NCBI RefSeq assembly: GCF_025369935.1
Contig: NZ_CP104467.1
Span: 6,641,001 to 6,705,000 of the forward strand
Direction: 5' to 3'
Length of the DNA: 64,000 nucleotides
Source: Paenibacillus andongensis
GTDB taxonomy: Bacteria; Bacillota; Bacilli; Paenibacillales; NBRC-103111
Both the position numbers and the translations under genes were made by a program. Every line of letters begins with the position of its first letter. The first letter of the stretch is position 1. Below, piece after piece: positions 1-8,379 of the stretch. Under the pieces are notes generated by a model. The model ran no database searches. It was not told where the DNA came from and saw nothing but the letters and a program-made list of their open reading frames with translations.

Positions 1-1006
1 GACAATAGTCAATCATATCTTGATTTAAATCAATTCCTTTAACAGAAATATTATTTTCTATCAATAGTTCAATAAATTCACCTCGTCCACATCCTATATC
101 GAGAACATTGTGTTTGTCCAAAAAATAAGGTAAATAGACCTTTTGGCGATTTTTTATATCATCTAGACTACCTCTAAACTTATTTTCGAAATGCAAGTAA
201 TCAAAGCTATTAGAATCCATTTCTGATTCACTAGGTAAACCAATACTGGTTGTAATATCCTTTTCAAAGGATGCTTCACTCACATTAATACTTTTAACTT
301 TCTTAAATTGTCTTAGTCTATATTGCATAAAACTAATCTCAGCTTTGTGTTGTTGTTCTGTTTGTTGAAGTCTTGAGTTAAAATTTCTAATCTGCTCGTT
401 AATAATATTTATTTTTTCAATCATATCCTTACTATTACTATCTTTTGTTAATTCGGCTTCATTTATTTTAGTGCTGATTTGTTCAAACATTTGAGTAATT
501 ATTTGAAAATCTTGAAGTTTGGATGTGTTATTCTCTTCTCTTGTAATAAAATGTTCATTAAGTGACTTTAATTGATTTTCCAAAGAGTTAATTACCGAAC
601 GTTGTTCAGAGATAATTGCCTCACTTGATTCAATTTTAGCCTTGAATAATACGAGAATATTAGAAATTTCATTTATTGATCTCGTAACCGAACCATTAAA
701 AGTAGCTTGTGCATCAAAAGGTTTGCTAACATACCATCTTAATAGTTTTCTGACTAGTTTTTTTCCAAATACAATAAATTTACCTAATTTTCTTCTATGC
801 GAGGTAATTGGTTGATCAGTACTTACATTCCAAAGAGCATTGTTGGAATCTCTTTCAATAAACAAACGTGAAAAGTCCAAACCATGGCTGTTTGAAGAAT
901 CATTTATGGATGTTAAATCTATACTGTCATCATCTTCGGAATATTGGATAATTTGTTTCTTTAAATGATCCATCAGTTCCTCCGCGGAACTAAATTGCTG
1001 GTTCAT
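1..1006 (-). CDS. SAM-dependent methyltransferase with coiled coil, partial (3' end beyond window)
   Basis: The reading frame begins at the ATG at 1006, whose ATGA overlaps the stop of the upstream wzt gene, so the two are translationally coupled. It runs off the left edge, so the C-terminus is missing. The first ~130 residues are unremarkable. Residues ~130-250 are rich in Glu, Gln, Lys, Asn and Ile and look like a coiled coil. Residues ~298-308 read VLDIGCGRGEF, the class I methyltransferase motif I that binds SAM. In ABC-exported O-antigens and S-layer glycans, a methyltransferase beside Wzm/Wzt often modifies the non-reducing end to stop chain growth. The coiled coil would fit such a length-control role. 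The methyltransferase fold is seen; chain termination is inferred. Confidence 0.8.
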   Translation of the reverse strand, partial: MNQQFSSAEELMDHLKKQIIQYSEDDDSIDLTSINDSSNSHGLDFSRLFIERDSNNALWNVSTDQPITSHRRKLGKFIVFGKKLVRKLLRWYVSKPFDAQATFNGSVTRSINEISNILVLFKAKIESSEAIISEQRSVINSLENQLKSLNEHFITREENNTSKLQDFQIITQMFEQISTKINEAELTKDSNSKDMIEKINIINEQIRNFNSRLQQTEQQHKAEISFMQYRLRQFKKVKSINVSEASFEKDITTSIGLPSESEMDSNSFDYLHFENKFRGSLDDIKNRQKVYLPYFLDKHNVLDIGCGRGEFIELLIENNISVKGIDLNQDMIDYC

Positions 1007-2277
1007 AAATTCTCCTCCTCTGAAAACAACCACTTGTGTGGAATATATGCAATTCCTAAATCATCTTCACTAGAATGAACACTAAAATTAATTGCTTTAG
1101 TTATATAATCATAAGGAGTCCCATCCTCATGATGACATGCAACATTAAAATAATAGTCACCTTGAACTAAATTTAATGACTCTATCTGATACACAACTTT
1201 GCCATTAGTCTTATACGGAACTTTCACTTTATCAATTAAAGTATTGGTTCCATAACATCTAGTTCCATCCATCTTGAAAATCCCAACACCAAATACAAGC
1301 TTGTTAGCGTTTCTATCCTTAACCTGAAAAGATAACTCAATATTAATAGGTTGTCCTTTTCCTAAAACATGTAAATTTTCACCTATTGGGTTCAATAAAA
1401 GAACTTTTGAAATCTCAACTGCACCATTTCCCCATCTTTTAACTTCTTGCTGATTTATTTCTTTTTCTATTTTCACATCATTACTTTCAACCTTTTTTAC
1501 CTCTTGGTTTTTCGCCTCATTTTTCATGCGATTCTCTTCACTATTTGCCAAAAAATCCAGATAATCTCGAATAATTTCATCCGGTTTTCCATGCTTCTTA
1601 ACTTTAGAATCTTGTATCCAATAGACTTCATCACACAACCGTTCCATTGCTCCATTATCATGTGACACAAAAACAATCGTTTTTCCTTGTTGCTTAAATT
1701 CTTCTATTTTACTGATGCATTTCTTTTGAAAAGCATTATCTCCAACAGCTAGAATTTCATCTATTAATAACACATCAGGTTCTACGTGAATAGCAATTGA
1801 AAAGGCTAACCTCATAAACATCCCTGAAGAATAAGTTCTGACTGGACTATCGATATATGCCTCCAATTCTGAAAATTTTACAATGGTGTCTAATCGCGCA
1901 TCAATTTCTTTACGAGTAAGACCAAAAATAGACGCATTCATGTAGATATTTTCTCTTCCGGTAAAGTCCATATGAAAACCGGCTCCTAATTCTAGGAGAC
2001 TGGACACTCTACCATGAATAATTACTTCACCTTTATCTGGCTTGAGAATGCGAGTAAGGACTTTAAGAAGTGTGCTTTTACCTGAACCATTACGACCGAT
2101 AAGACCAATCATTTTACCCTGTGGTATAGATAAGGTTATATCTTGTAACACCCATTTTTCATGATAAGTACTTTTGTTCGAATACAAAAATCTTTCTTTT
2201 AAGCTCACTGGTTTGTCTTGGTATATTTTATATTTTTTTGACACGTTCTTAACTTCAATTGCAAAATTATTATTCAT
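1003..2277 (-). CDS. wzt: Wzt-type polysaccharide ABC exporter ATPase with C-terminal glycan-binding domain
   Basis: This 424-residue ATPase energises export of a lipid-linked polysaccharide through its partner Wzm. The nucleotide-binding domain covers residues 1-~240, with Walker A GRNGSGKST (61-69), signature YSSGM (~149-153), Walker B VLLIDE (169-174) and a switch His in VSHD. After a charged linker (~240-280), residues ~285-420 form a beta-rich domain starting WGNGAVEI, typical of the Wzt C-terminal domain that recognises the modified end of the glycan. Plain TagH-type ATPases lack this domain. It lies 14 bp after wzm and overlaps the methyltransferase by four bases, which fits a chain-end-recognition exporter. 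Confidence 0.88.
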   Translation of the reverse strand: MNNNFAIEVKNVSKKYKIYQDKPVSLKERFLYSNKSTYHEKWVLQDITLSIPQGKMIGLIGRNGSGKSTLLKVLTRILKPDKGEVIIHGRVSSLLELGAGFHMDFTGRENIYMNASIFGLTRKEIDARLDTIVKFSELEAYIDSPVRTYSSGMFMRLAFSIAIHVEPDVLLIDEILAVGDNAFQKKCISKIEEFKQQGKTIVFVSHDNGAMERLCDEVYWIQDSKVKKHGKPDEIIRDYLDFLANSEENRMKNEAKNQEVKKVESNDVKIEKEINQQEVKRWGNGAVEISKVLLLNPIGENLHVLGKGQPINIELSFQVKDRNANKLVFGVGIFKMDGTRCYGTNTLIDKVKVPYKTNGKVVYQIESLNLVQGDYYFNVACHHEDGTPYDYITKAINFSVHSSEDDLGIAYIPHKWLFSEEENL

Positions 2278-2291
2278 TACAATCTCACCCT

Positions 2292-3068
2292 CTAAATTTC
2301 TTCAATAAACTTCTCTTTCATTTTCATAAAATATCGCTGTGAAAGCACTAGTAATAAAATAGAGACTAATCCTATAATGAATAACGAAATTAAGTTCGGA
2401 GATTCGTTGTAATAAAAAACTTGTCGATATGAAGTAACTAAAATAGCCATCGGATTCCAATTAAACAGCCACACATATTTTTTAGGAATCATGGAAATGG
2501 GATAAAGTACTGGAGTTAAATAAAGAAGCGCACTTAGAAAAATATTCAACATATGTTCAATGTCCCTAAAAAAAACTGTAAGTGCAGAAACAAAGAATGA
2601 TATAGCTAGTGTAAAAATGAACTGAATAATTATTATTACTGGGAGCCATATATAATTAATATTGGGATAATAGCCATAAATTATTAGTGCTGGCAATAAA
2701 ACAATAAGTCCTAATAAGTAATTCACTAATCCACCTGTTACAACTGAGATAGGCAGAATCTCATGTGGAAAATATATTTTTTTAATTAGATTTCCTGAGT
2801 TAATTATTACTGACGAACTGCTTTGAATACTTGACTGAAAGAAATTCCAAGAAAGTAAGGTACAAAATAAAAATATAGGATAATTATCAACGGGCATTTT
2901 CACAATAATAGAAAATAACGTTGAATAAACAATTAGCATAAGGAGCGGGTTTAGAAGAGTCCATAAAAAACCAAAGAAGGACCCTTTGTACCTTGTTCTG
3001 AGGTCCTTCGAAACATTGTTTTTTAAAAATTCTCTATACTTGTAAATTTCTTTCCATTCATGTAACAT
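2292..3068 (-). CDS. wzm: Wzm-type polysaccharide ABC exporter permease
   Basis: An ABC-2 type membrane permease of 258 residues, the usual length for Wzm/TagG-like subunits. The N-terminus carries the family pattern of an amphipathic stretch followed by LRTRYKGSFFGFLWTLLNPL, then about six hydrophobic segments. I place the start at the ATG at 3068, preceded at 8 nt by AAGGTGG; a GTG at 3080 would overlap that ribosome binding site. The gene follows the rmd-like gene almost without a gap and precedes wzt, so the three are probably co-transcribed. Teichoic-acid export is the alternative, but the GDP-sugar genes and the Wzt C-terminal domain favour an O-antigen or S-layer-glycan-like polymer. 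Confidence 0.87.
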   Translation of the reverse strand: MLHEWKEIYKYREFLKNNVSKDLRTRYKGSFFGFLWTLLNPLLMLIVYSTLFSIIVKMPVDNYPIFLFCTLLSWNFFQSSIQSSSSVIINSGNLIKKIYFPHEILPISVVTGGLVNYLLGLIVLLPALIIYGYYPNINYIWLPVIIIIQFIFTLAISFFVSALTVFFRDIEHMLNIFLSALLYLTPVLYPISMIPKKYVWLFNWNPMAILVTSYRQVFYYNESPNLISLFIIGLVSILLLVLSQRYFMKMKEKFIEEI

Positions 3069-3081
3069 TCGTTGAACCACC

Positions 3082-4029
3082 TTATTGTTTACGTATGTAA
3101 TCTAAAACGTCGGATAAAGTAGTATCTAATGAAAACTCTTGTTTCCATCCCGTTAACTCTTTAATCTTTTGGTTATTACCAATATATAAAGGAATATCAA
3201 TTGGTCTTAGTTTACTTGGATCTATAACTACTTCAATATTCTGATCTGAAAATGATAGCAATTTATGAAGGATACTATTTATAGTTATTGGTAAACCGGA
3301 ACAAACATTATACACATCACCAAAAGATCTAGATGCTGTCATTAATAACTTATAATATGCTCGCACTATATCTCTTACATCAGTGAAGTCTCTTTGTGCT
3401 TCGAGGTTGCCAACCCTAATTATCTTATCACCTGATTCTTTTTCCAGTTTAACTATCTGGGAAGAAAAATCAGTTACAACAAATCCTTGTTTTTGGCCAG
3501 GACCAATATGATTAAAGGGCCTTGCATGAACAACCTTCAAGCCGTAAGCATCAAAATATTGCTTTGCAAAATAAGAGATTGTCGCTTTTGAAATACCATA
3601 TGGATTCGTGGGTTTTAAGCTAACATTTTCATCAATAGGTAGAGTCATGTCATTGACTCTACCATATTCTTCAGATGAACCTACAGTTAAAATTCTCACT
3701 TTGTCAAAAATGCTGCTTTTTCTTGCTGCCTCAAGTAAATTTAATGTTAAATTGACATTAGTATTTATTGTAGCTACTTTAAAATCCCATGATTCCTTCA
3801 CCTTGCTTTGACCGGCAAGGTGATAGATGTGATCGGGCTGTATTTCATTTAAGAGCTTGATTATACTTAGTTCGCTCGTTAAGTCATTCATGTAAATGTT
3901 TAGATTTGAAACATCATCTGTTCCATTAATCTGGCTTGTAGTACCGAAAACTTCAATTCCTTGTGATTGAAGGTACTTAGCTAAATGATTCCCCACAAAT
4001 CCATTTACACCTGTGATTAAAGCTCTCAC
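3082..4029 (-). CDS. rmd: GDP-6-deoxy-D-mannose reductase-like SDR enzyme
   Basis: An extended short-chain dehydrogenase of 315 residues with the N-terminal NAD(P)-binding pattern TGVNGFVGNH and catalytic YGISK (Tyr and Lys) near residue 143. It sits directly downstream of gmd, whose product GDP-4-keto-6-deoxymannose is the substrate of Rmd, so reduction to GDP-D-rhamnose is the most economical role. Another 4-reductase or epimerase product is possible. The start is a GTG at 4029 with GGTGG six bases upstream. Gmd plus Rmd is the known route to the D-rhamnose of S-layer glycans in Aneurinibacillus. Confidence 0.8.
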   Translation of the reverse strand: MRALITGVNGFVGNHLAKYLQSQGIEVFGTTSQINGTDDVSNLNIYMNDLTSELSIIKLLNEIQPDHIYHLAGQSKVKESWDFKVATINTNVNLTLNLLEAARKSSIFDKVRILTVGSSEEYGRVNDMTLPIDENVSLKPTNPYGISKATISYFAKQYFDAYGLKVVHARPFNHIGPGQKQGFVVTDFSSQIVKLEKESGDKIIRVGNLEAQRDFTDVRDIVRAYYKLLMTASRSFGDVYNVCSGLPITINSILHKLLSFSDQNIEVVIDPSKLRPIDIPLYIGNNQKIKELTGWKQEFSLDTTLSDVLDYIRKQ

Positions 4030-4042
4030 TCAAATCCACCCT

Positions 4043-5014
4043 CTATCTCAAACTTTTTTGGATTTTTTCAAGATCGCTCTCAACCATCATAGAAATTAAT
4101 TGTTTAAAACCTACTTCTAGTTCCCAGCCTAATTTATCTTTTGCTTTCGAATGATCCCCTAGCAATAAATCAACCTCGGCAGGACGAACAAATTTTTGAT
4201 CAATTACAACATGATCTTGCCAATTCAAACCTACATGTCCAAAAGCAATATCCACCAATTCCTCAACTGTATGGGTCTCACCTGTGGAAATAACATAATC
4301 ATCAGGAGCTTCTTGTTGAAGCATAAGGTGCATAGCTTTTACATAGTCACCTGCGAATCCCCAATCTCTTTGGGCATCTAAGTTCCCCATACGGAGTTCC
4401 TTCTGTAACCCAAGCTTAATGCGAGCAGCTGCATCTGTTACTTTACGTGTTACAAATTCAACTCCACGTCTTGGAGACTCGTGGTTAAATAAAATGCCTG
4501 AGCAAGCATACATATCAAAGCTTTCACGATAATTAACTGTAATCCAATGACCATATACTTTAGCAACTCCATATGGGCTGCGTGGGTAGAATGGTGTAGT
4601 TTCTTTTTGAGGAGTTTCCACTACTTTACCGAACATCTCGCTGCTTGATGCTTGATAAAACCGAGCCTCAGGCTTAACAATTCTAACAGCTTCAAGAATA
4701 TTTGTAACACCAATTCCAGTTGACTGACCGGTTAGAACAGGCTGAATCCATGAAGTCCCCACAAAGGATTGCGCCGCGAGGTTGTAAACTTCATCTGGAT
4801 TAGATATTCGAACAGCGTTAATCAATGAACTCAAATCAAGTAAATCACCATCAATAAACTCAATATCGTTCTTAATGTGTTCGATATTTTCCATAATTGG
4901 TACGCTAGTCCTGCGTCTCAGGCCAAATACTTTATAACCTTTCTCTAACAAAAGCTCGGCTAAGTAGGATCCATCTTGTCCAGTAATCCCTGTAATTAGT
5001 GCATGTTTAGTCAT
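4043..5014 (-). CDS. gmd: GDP-mannose 4,6-dehydratase
   Basis: Converts GDP-D-mannose to GDP-4-keto-6-deoxy-D-mannose in the cytoplasm. The 323-residue sequence shows the dinucleotide-binding GITGQDGSYL at residues 8-17, the LAAQSFVGTSW segment, and the catalytic YGVAK. The SSSEMFG and SPRRGVEFVTRK segments are also typical of Gmd. It lies between manC, which supplies GDP-mannose, and the rmd-like reductase, which would use its product. AGGAGG precedes the ATG. Length and motifs are normal for the family. Confidence 0.93.
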   Translation of the reverse strand: MTKHALITGITGQDGSYLAELLLEKGYKVFGLRRRTSVPIMENIEHIKNDIEFIDGDLLDLSSLINAVRISNPDEVYNLAAQSFVGTSWIQPVLTGQSTGIGVTNILEAVRIVKPEARFYQASSSEMFGKVVETPQKETTPFYPRSPYGVAKVYGHWITVNYRESFDMYACSGILFNHESPRRGVEFVTRKVTDAAARIKLGLQKELRMGNLDAQRDWGFAGDYVKAMHLMLQQEAPDDYVISTGETHTVEELVDIAFGHVGLNWQDHVVIDQKFVRPAEVDLLLGDHSKAKDKLGWELEVGFKQLISMMVESDLEKIQKSLR

Positions 5015-5035
5015 TTAATTCAAATCCTCCTGTTA

Positions 5036-6112
5036 TTATAAATACTTCTCTAATTTTTGGTTTCTAAGTTCTTTCAGTAATGTTTTCACTTCTTGTGCCT
5101 TATCTTTAGAACAAATCAATGTAACATCTTCAGTGTCCACAATAATCAAATCTTGGATCCCTAAAGTTGCAATTAATTTCCCATTACTTTCAATAATACA
5201 ATCTTTAGTATCTAGATTAAGAATGTTCCCTTTGATAACATTGCCGTTATCATCTTTAGTGTTAATTCTCTCTAAAGCTGTCCAGCTTCCGACATCATCC
5301 CATCCAAAGATACAAGGTATAACGTATATGTTATCCACCTTTTCCATAATGCCATAATCAATTGATTGATCTGGCATTAATGGGAACATCTTTCTGATGG
5401 ATTCATTACGATCTTTTGTTAAGAAAGATAATTTCATATCTTCAAGAAGTTGGTGCATTTCAGGCATTAGTTCCTTAATGTATGTTCGAATTACTTTATT
5501 CCTCCATACAAAAATACCGCTATTCCAAAAGTAATTCCCTTGTTCTATGTAGGATTGAGCCGTAATAACATTCGGCTTCTCTACGAATTTACTAACCTTA
5601 TGAACCTCTAGACTATTTAATTCCCTTACTACTTTAGTGCTTTCAATATATCCATAACCAGTCTCTGGATATGATGGTTCAATACCTAATGTCACTAAAT
5701 TATTCCCCTCTGAGGAGACTTCAATAGCTGTTTTTAAAATATGCACAAAACCATCTTCATTTTCAATGATATGATCAGAAGGTAGTACGATCATCGTACT
5801 GTCAGGAAATTTTTCTTCGATGATAATCGATGCTAATCCTACACATGGAGCCGTGTTTCGTCCTACAGGCTCGATAATAATATTGTCCAAAGGTAAATCA
5901 GGAACCTGAATATGAATAAGTTCTGCATACAATTCATTTGTTACAATAAAAATTTGTGAAATATCAATTAACTTTTTTAATCTGTCAATTGTGTGTTGAA
6001 TCATCGATTTACTTCCTGAAATATTAAGGAATTGCTTCGGTAGATTTGTTCTACTCTTTGGCCAGAATCTCTCTCCCTTACCCCCAGCCATAATAACCGC
6101 TGTAACTGTCAA
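5036..6112 (-). CDS. manC: Mannose-1-phosphate guanylyltransferase
   Basis: Makes GDP-mannose from mannose-1-phosphate and GTP. The N-terminus has the nucleotidyltransferase signature MAGGKGERFWPKSRTNLPKQ, and FVEKPN lies mid-protein. At 358 residues it is the single-domain form without the phosphomannose isomerase half seen in proteobacterial ManC. I place the start at the TTG at 6112, because GGAGG lies seven bases upstream and the signature follows directly. A longer frame to an ATG at 6148 would put that site inside the gene. It is the first sugar-nucleotide step of the operon. No phosphomannomutase gene is visible here. Confidence 0.9.
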   Translation of the reverse strand: MTVTAVIMAGGKGERFWPKSRTNLPKQFLNISGSKSMIQHTIDRLKKLIDISQIFIVTNELYAELIHIQVPDLPLDNIIIEPVGRNTAPCVGLASIIIEEKFPDSTMIVLPSDHIIENEDGFVHILKTAIEVSSEGNNLVTLGIEPSYPETGYGYIESTKVVRELNSLEVHKVSKFVEKPNVITAQSYIEQGNYFWNSGIFVWRNKVIRTYIKELMPEMHQLLEDMKLSFLTKDRNESIRKMFPLMPDQSIDYGIMEKVDNIYVIPCIFGWDDVGSWTALERINTKDDNGNVIKGNILNLDTKDCIIESNGKLIATLGIQDLIIVDTEDVTLICSKDKAQEVKTLLKELRNQKLEKYL

Positions 6113-6173
6113 AATAGAACCTCCAATTGCTAAACCCATAACAAACATTCTGTTAGCGTTCGTTTTATTTTAT

Positions 6174-7370
6174 CTACTGTAATTTCAAGTATTCCAACCT
6201 TTTTTTAATCATTTCACCAATTACAGTAGGTGAGAAATTCTCCTTGATACATTTTTCCCCTTGTGAAGATATCGTCATGTAATAATCACTATCAGTAACT
6301 AATAATTTCATATAGTGACTAGCATGTTCAATGTCAGGTTCTGCCCAATGCTGATATGCTTTATAGGGACCGTTATCAGTACCAACACTTACCAAGTTAT
6401 AATTAACTAAACATGAGTTAGTATTAGTCATAAAATCCGTATTTGATGACCAGTTTGTGCCAATAGAAGGTTTTCCTAGATACATTGCTTCTGCTAAACC
6501 AAGTCCAAAGCCTTCGCTACGGTGGAGAGAAATATAACTATCAGTTATATTAATTAACTCGTTTGTAGCATCTCTGCTTAAAGTTTCTTTAATAATATAG
6601 ATATTCTTATAATCATCAATCATATCGTAAACCGACTGTAACTCATGCAAGTTGCTATTTGCATTATTAATTTTCACAACTAGCCCTACATTCATATTGT
6701 CTGGCTGAAAAGCTAATTTAAATGCATCTATCGAAGCTTTTGGGTTTTTTCGAGCTTGATAACTTTTCACATCATACATAGTTAGAAATAAAAATGTTTG
6801 CTCCGGAAGAGAGAAGTCTATACGTGTACTTTTTTTAGTTAATTTGACTTCTATGCCGTGTGGTATTTTCACAACTGGTACTGGGCTTTTCAAAGCAATT
6901 GAATTTGCTACAAAATCTGAAGGAACCCATACTTCATTCACAAAGTTAAAGCCCTCAAGCCACTCATCTGGGAAGTCGGGTAACTCCCAGTGCCAATAAC
7001 CAATGTTATACCTATCCTTAAAGATCTTACTTCCGTAATGGGCATAGACTTCCATCATTTGCTCTGCATTAATATGAAATATATTGACATTGTAAATTGG
7101 TTCTTTAATTTCTTTATGAGCCCATGATTGGTCAGTCATTCTCGAACTATTTGTACCCACGAAGTTTATAATTCCAAATGGGTAATTAACAGCATTTAAA
7201 CTTCTAGCAGCAAGTCGACAAGATTCACCTATACCCATTTCTGCACGTGCATATCCTAATAAATTAATTCCTTTTGTATGTTCACTAGAATTAATACTAA
7301 TATTCTTCTGAGTATTAAATTCTAAAGGGAAGGCTAATTTAAGTAGCTTTTTTTTCACTTTAGCTCCCAC
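6174..7370 (-). CDS. Glycosyltransferase, GT4-like, start uncertain
   Basis: A cytoplasmic GT-B glycosyltransferase. The donor-site EX7E motif is present as EGFGLGLAE, followed by AMYLGKPSIGT as in retaining GT4 mannosyl/rhamnosyltransferases. The only in-frame start is the GTG at 7370. The same frame stays open upstream to about 7464 and encodes a basic, hydrophobic stretch (FRILYRLAVACKVV) that resembles real protein but has no ATG, GTG or TTG. The native gene may therefore once have been longer, or may use a rare start. With GDP-D-rhamnose genes next to it, transfer of D-rhamnose or mannose is a reasonable inference. It heads the minus-strand polysaccharide operon. Confidence 0.8.
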   Translation of the reverse strand: MGAKVKKKLLKLAFPLEFNTQKNISINSSEHTKGINLLGYARAEMGIGESCRLAARSLNAVNYPFGIINFVGTNSSRMTDQSWAHKEIKEPIYNVNIFHINAEQMMEVYAHYGSKIFKDRYNIGYWHWELPDFPDEWLEGFNFVNEVWVPSDFVANSIALKSPVPVVKIPHGIEVKLTKKSTRIDFSLPEQTFLFLTMYDVKSYQARKNPKASIDAFKLAFQPDNMNVGLVVKINNANSNLHELQSVYDMIDDYKNIYIIKETLSRDATNELINITDSYISLHRSEGFGLGLAEAMYLGKPSIGTNWSSNTDFMTNTNSCLVNYNLVSVGTDNGPYKAYQHWAEPDIEHASHYMKLLVTDSDYYMTISSQGEKCIKENFSPTVIGEMIKKRLEYLKLQ

Positions 7371-7672
7371 TGAACCTGGTAAAATAGGCTTTATTACTAC
7401 CTTACATGCTACTGCAAGTCTGTATAATATCCGGAAAAGTAACTTGATACCTATGCACCACCGTTAAGCTTAATTTGTATATATGTTCAAAGTTAAAAAA
7501 AATGACGAAATATGTCCAAGGCAATTCTATCAAAATTACCTTTTGATTACTACCTGTAGCCTAAAATTTCTAACCTTTGGAAATGCCATTAAACCTCAGT
7601 ATAGTGCTAGCAATTACTCATGTATGTTATAGTACAAAATATCGCTTTAGAAAAATTGATTGGAGAAGACTT
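7371..7672. other. Divergent intergenic region between glycosyltransferase and cysC
   Basis: An AT-rich 302-bp gap. It should hold divergent promoters for the polysaccharide operon and cysC, but I could not fix convincing -35/-10 pairs. The first ~95 bases continue the glycosyltransferase frame without a usual start codon. No RNA gene or repeat was recognised. Confidence 0.4.
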
Positions 7673-8275
7673 ATGAATGATACTACGTCTCAACTGTTTT
7701 GGCACCAACCAAAGGTAAGCATAGACAACAGAAGAAGTCTTAATCAGCACAAAAGCTGTGTCATATGGCTAACAGGTCTTTCAGCATCTGGTAAATCAAC
7801 GTTAGCCAATGAATTAGACAAACATTTACATAGCCAAAGTATCCATTCTTATGTGCTTGATGGTGATAATGTCAGACATGGCTTAAATAAAGATCTTGGT
7901 TTTAGTCCTGAAGATCGAAAAGAAAACATTCGCCGTATTGGAGAAGTTGCGAAATTATTCGTAGATGCTGGCCTCATCACCATTACAGCCTTTATCTCTC
8001 CATATCTGGAGGATCGAAATATGGTGCGATCTATGTTTCCTCAAGATGAATTCGTAGAAGTCTACGTGAAATGCTCAGTTGAAGAATGTGAGCGACGAGA
8101 TCCAAAAGGGCTATATAGAATGGCTCGAACTAATCAAATAAAAGAATTTACTGGTGTTTCCGCTCCTTATGAGGTATCCGAAAACCCAGAGTTAATAATT
8201 GAGACAGATAAACAGACTATTGAAGCTTCTGTTCTTCAACTTGTTGATTATTTAAAAACCAATGAATATTTGTAG
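7673..8275 (+). CDS. cysC: Adenylyl-sulfate kinase
   Basis: Phosphorylates adenosine 5'-phosphosulfate (APS) to PAPS. The P-loop GLSASGKST is followed by the APS-kinase segments LDGDNVRHGLNKDLGFS, RIGEVAKLF and a late YEVSENPEL. At 200 residues it is a standalone kinase. The start is the ATG at 7673, seven bases after GGAG; a longer frame from 7577 has no ribosome binding site. No sulfurylase or reductase gene is adjacent. It sits beside a polysaccharide locus and ends at its own terminator. PAPS can feed sulfate assimilation or sulfation of glycans; the neighbourhood does not decide which. Confidence 0.93.
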   Translation: MNDTTSQLFWHQPKVSIDNRRSLNQHKSCVIWLTGLSASGKSTLANELDKHLHSQSIHSYVLDGDNVRHGLNKDLGFSPEDRKENIRRIGEVAKLFVDAGLITITAFISPYLEDRNMVRSMFPQDEFVEVYVKCSVEECERRDPKGLYRMARTNQIKEFTGVSAPYEVSENPELIIETDKQTIEASVLQLVDYLKTNEYL

Positions 8276-8280
8276 ATATG

Positions 8281-8310
8281 AAGAACCTCTTGAATAAAGA
8301 GGTTCTTTTC
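8281..8310 (+). terminator. Rho-independent terminator of cysC
   Basis: AAGAACCTCTT and AAAGAGGTTCTT form an ~11-bp stem around GAAT, followed by TTTTC. It lies just after the cysC stop. It also argues against a start at 8278 for the next gene, which would put this hairpin inside a coding region. Confidence 0.85.
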
Positions 8311-8379
8311 TATTTGGAAACCCTCTTCCAGTATGCTAAAATAAAGTCGAACTTTAGCGAAGAAGGAGACTGTTTTGTC

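Noticed and set aside
8278..8379. Upstream start for the O-antigen-ligase-like gene at 8278
   Set aside because: This stretch contains the cysC terminator hairpin; the ATG at 8380 has AGAAGGAG directly before it.
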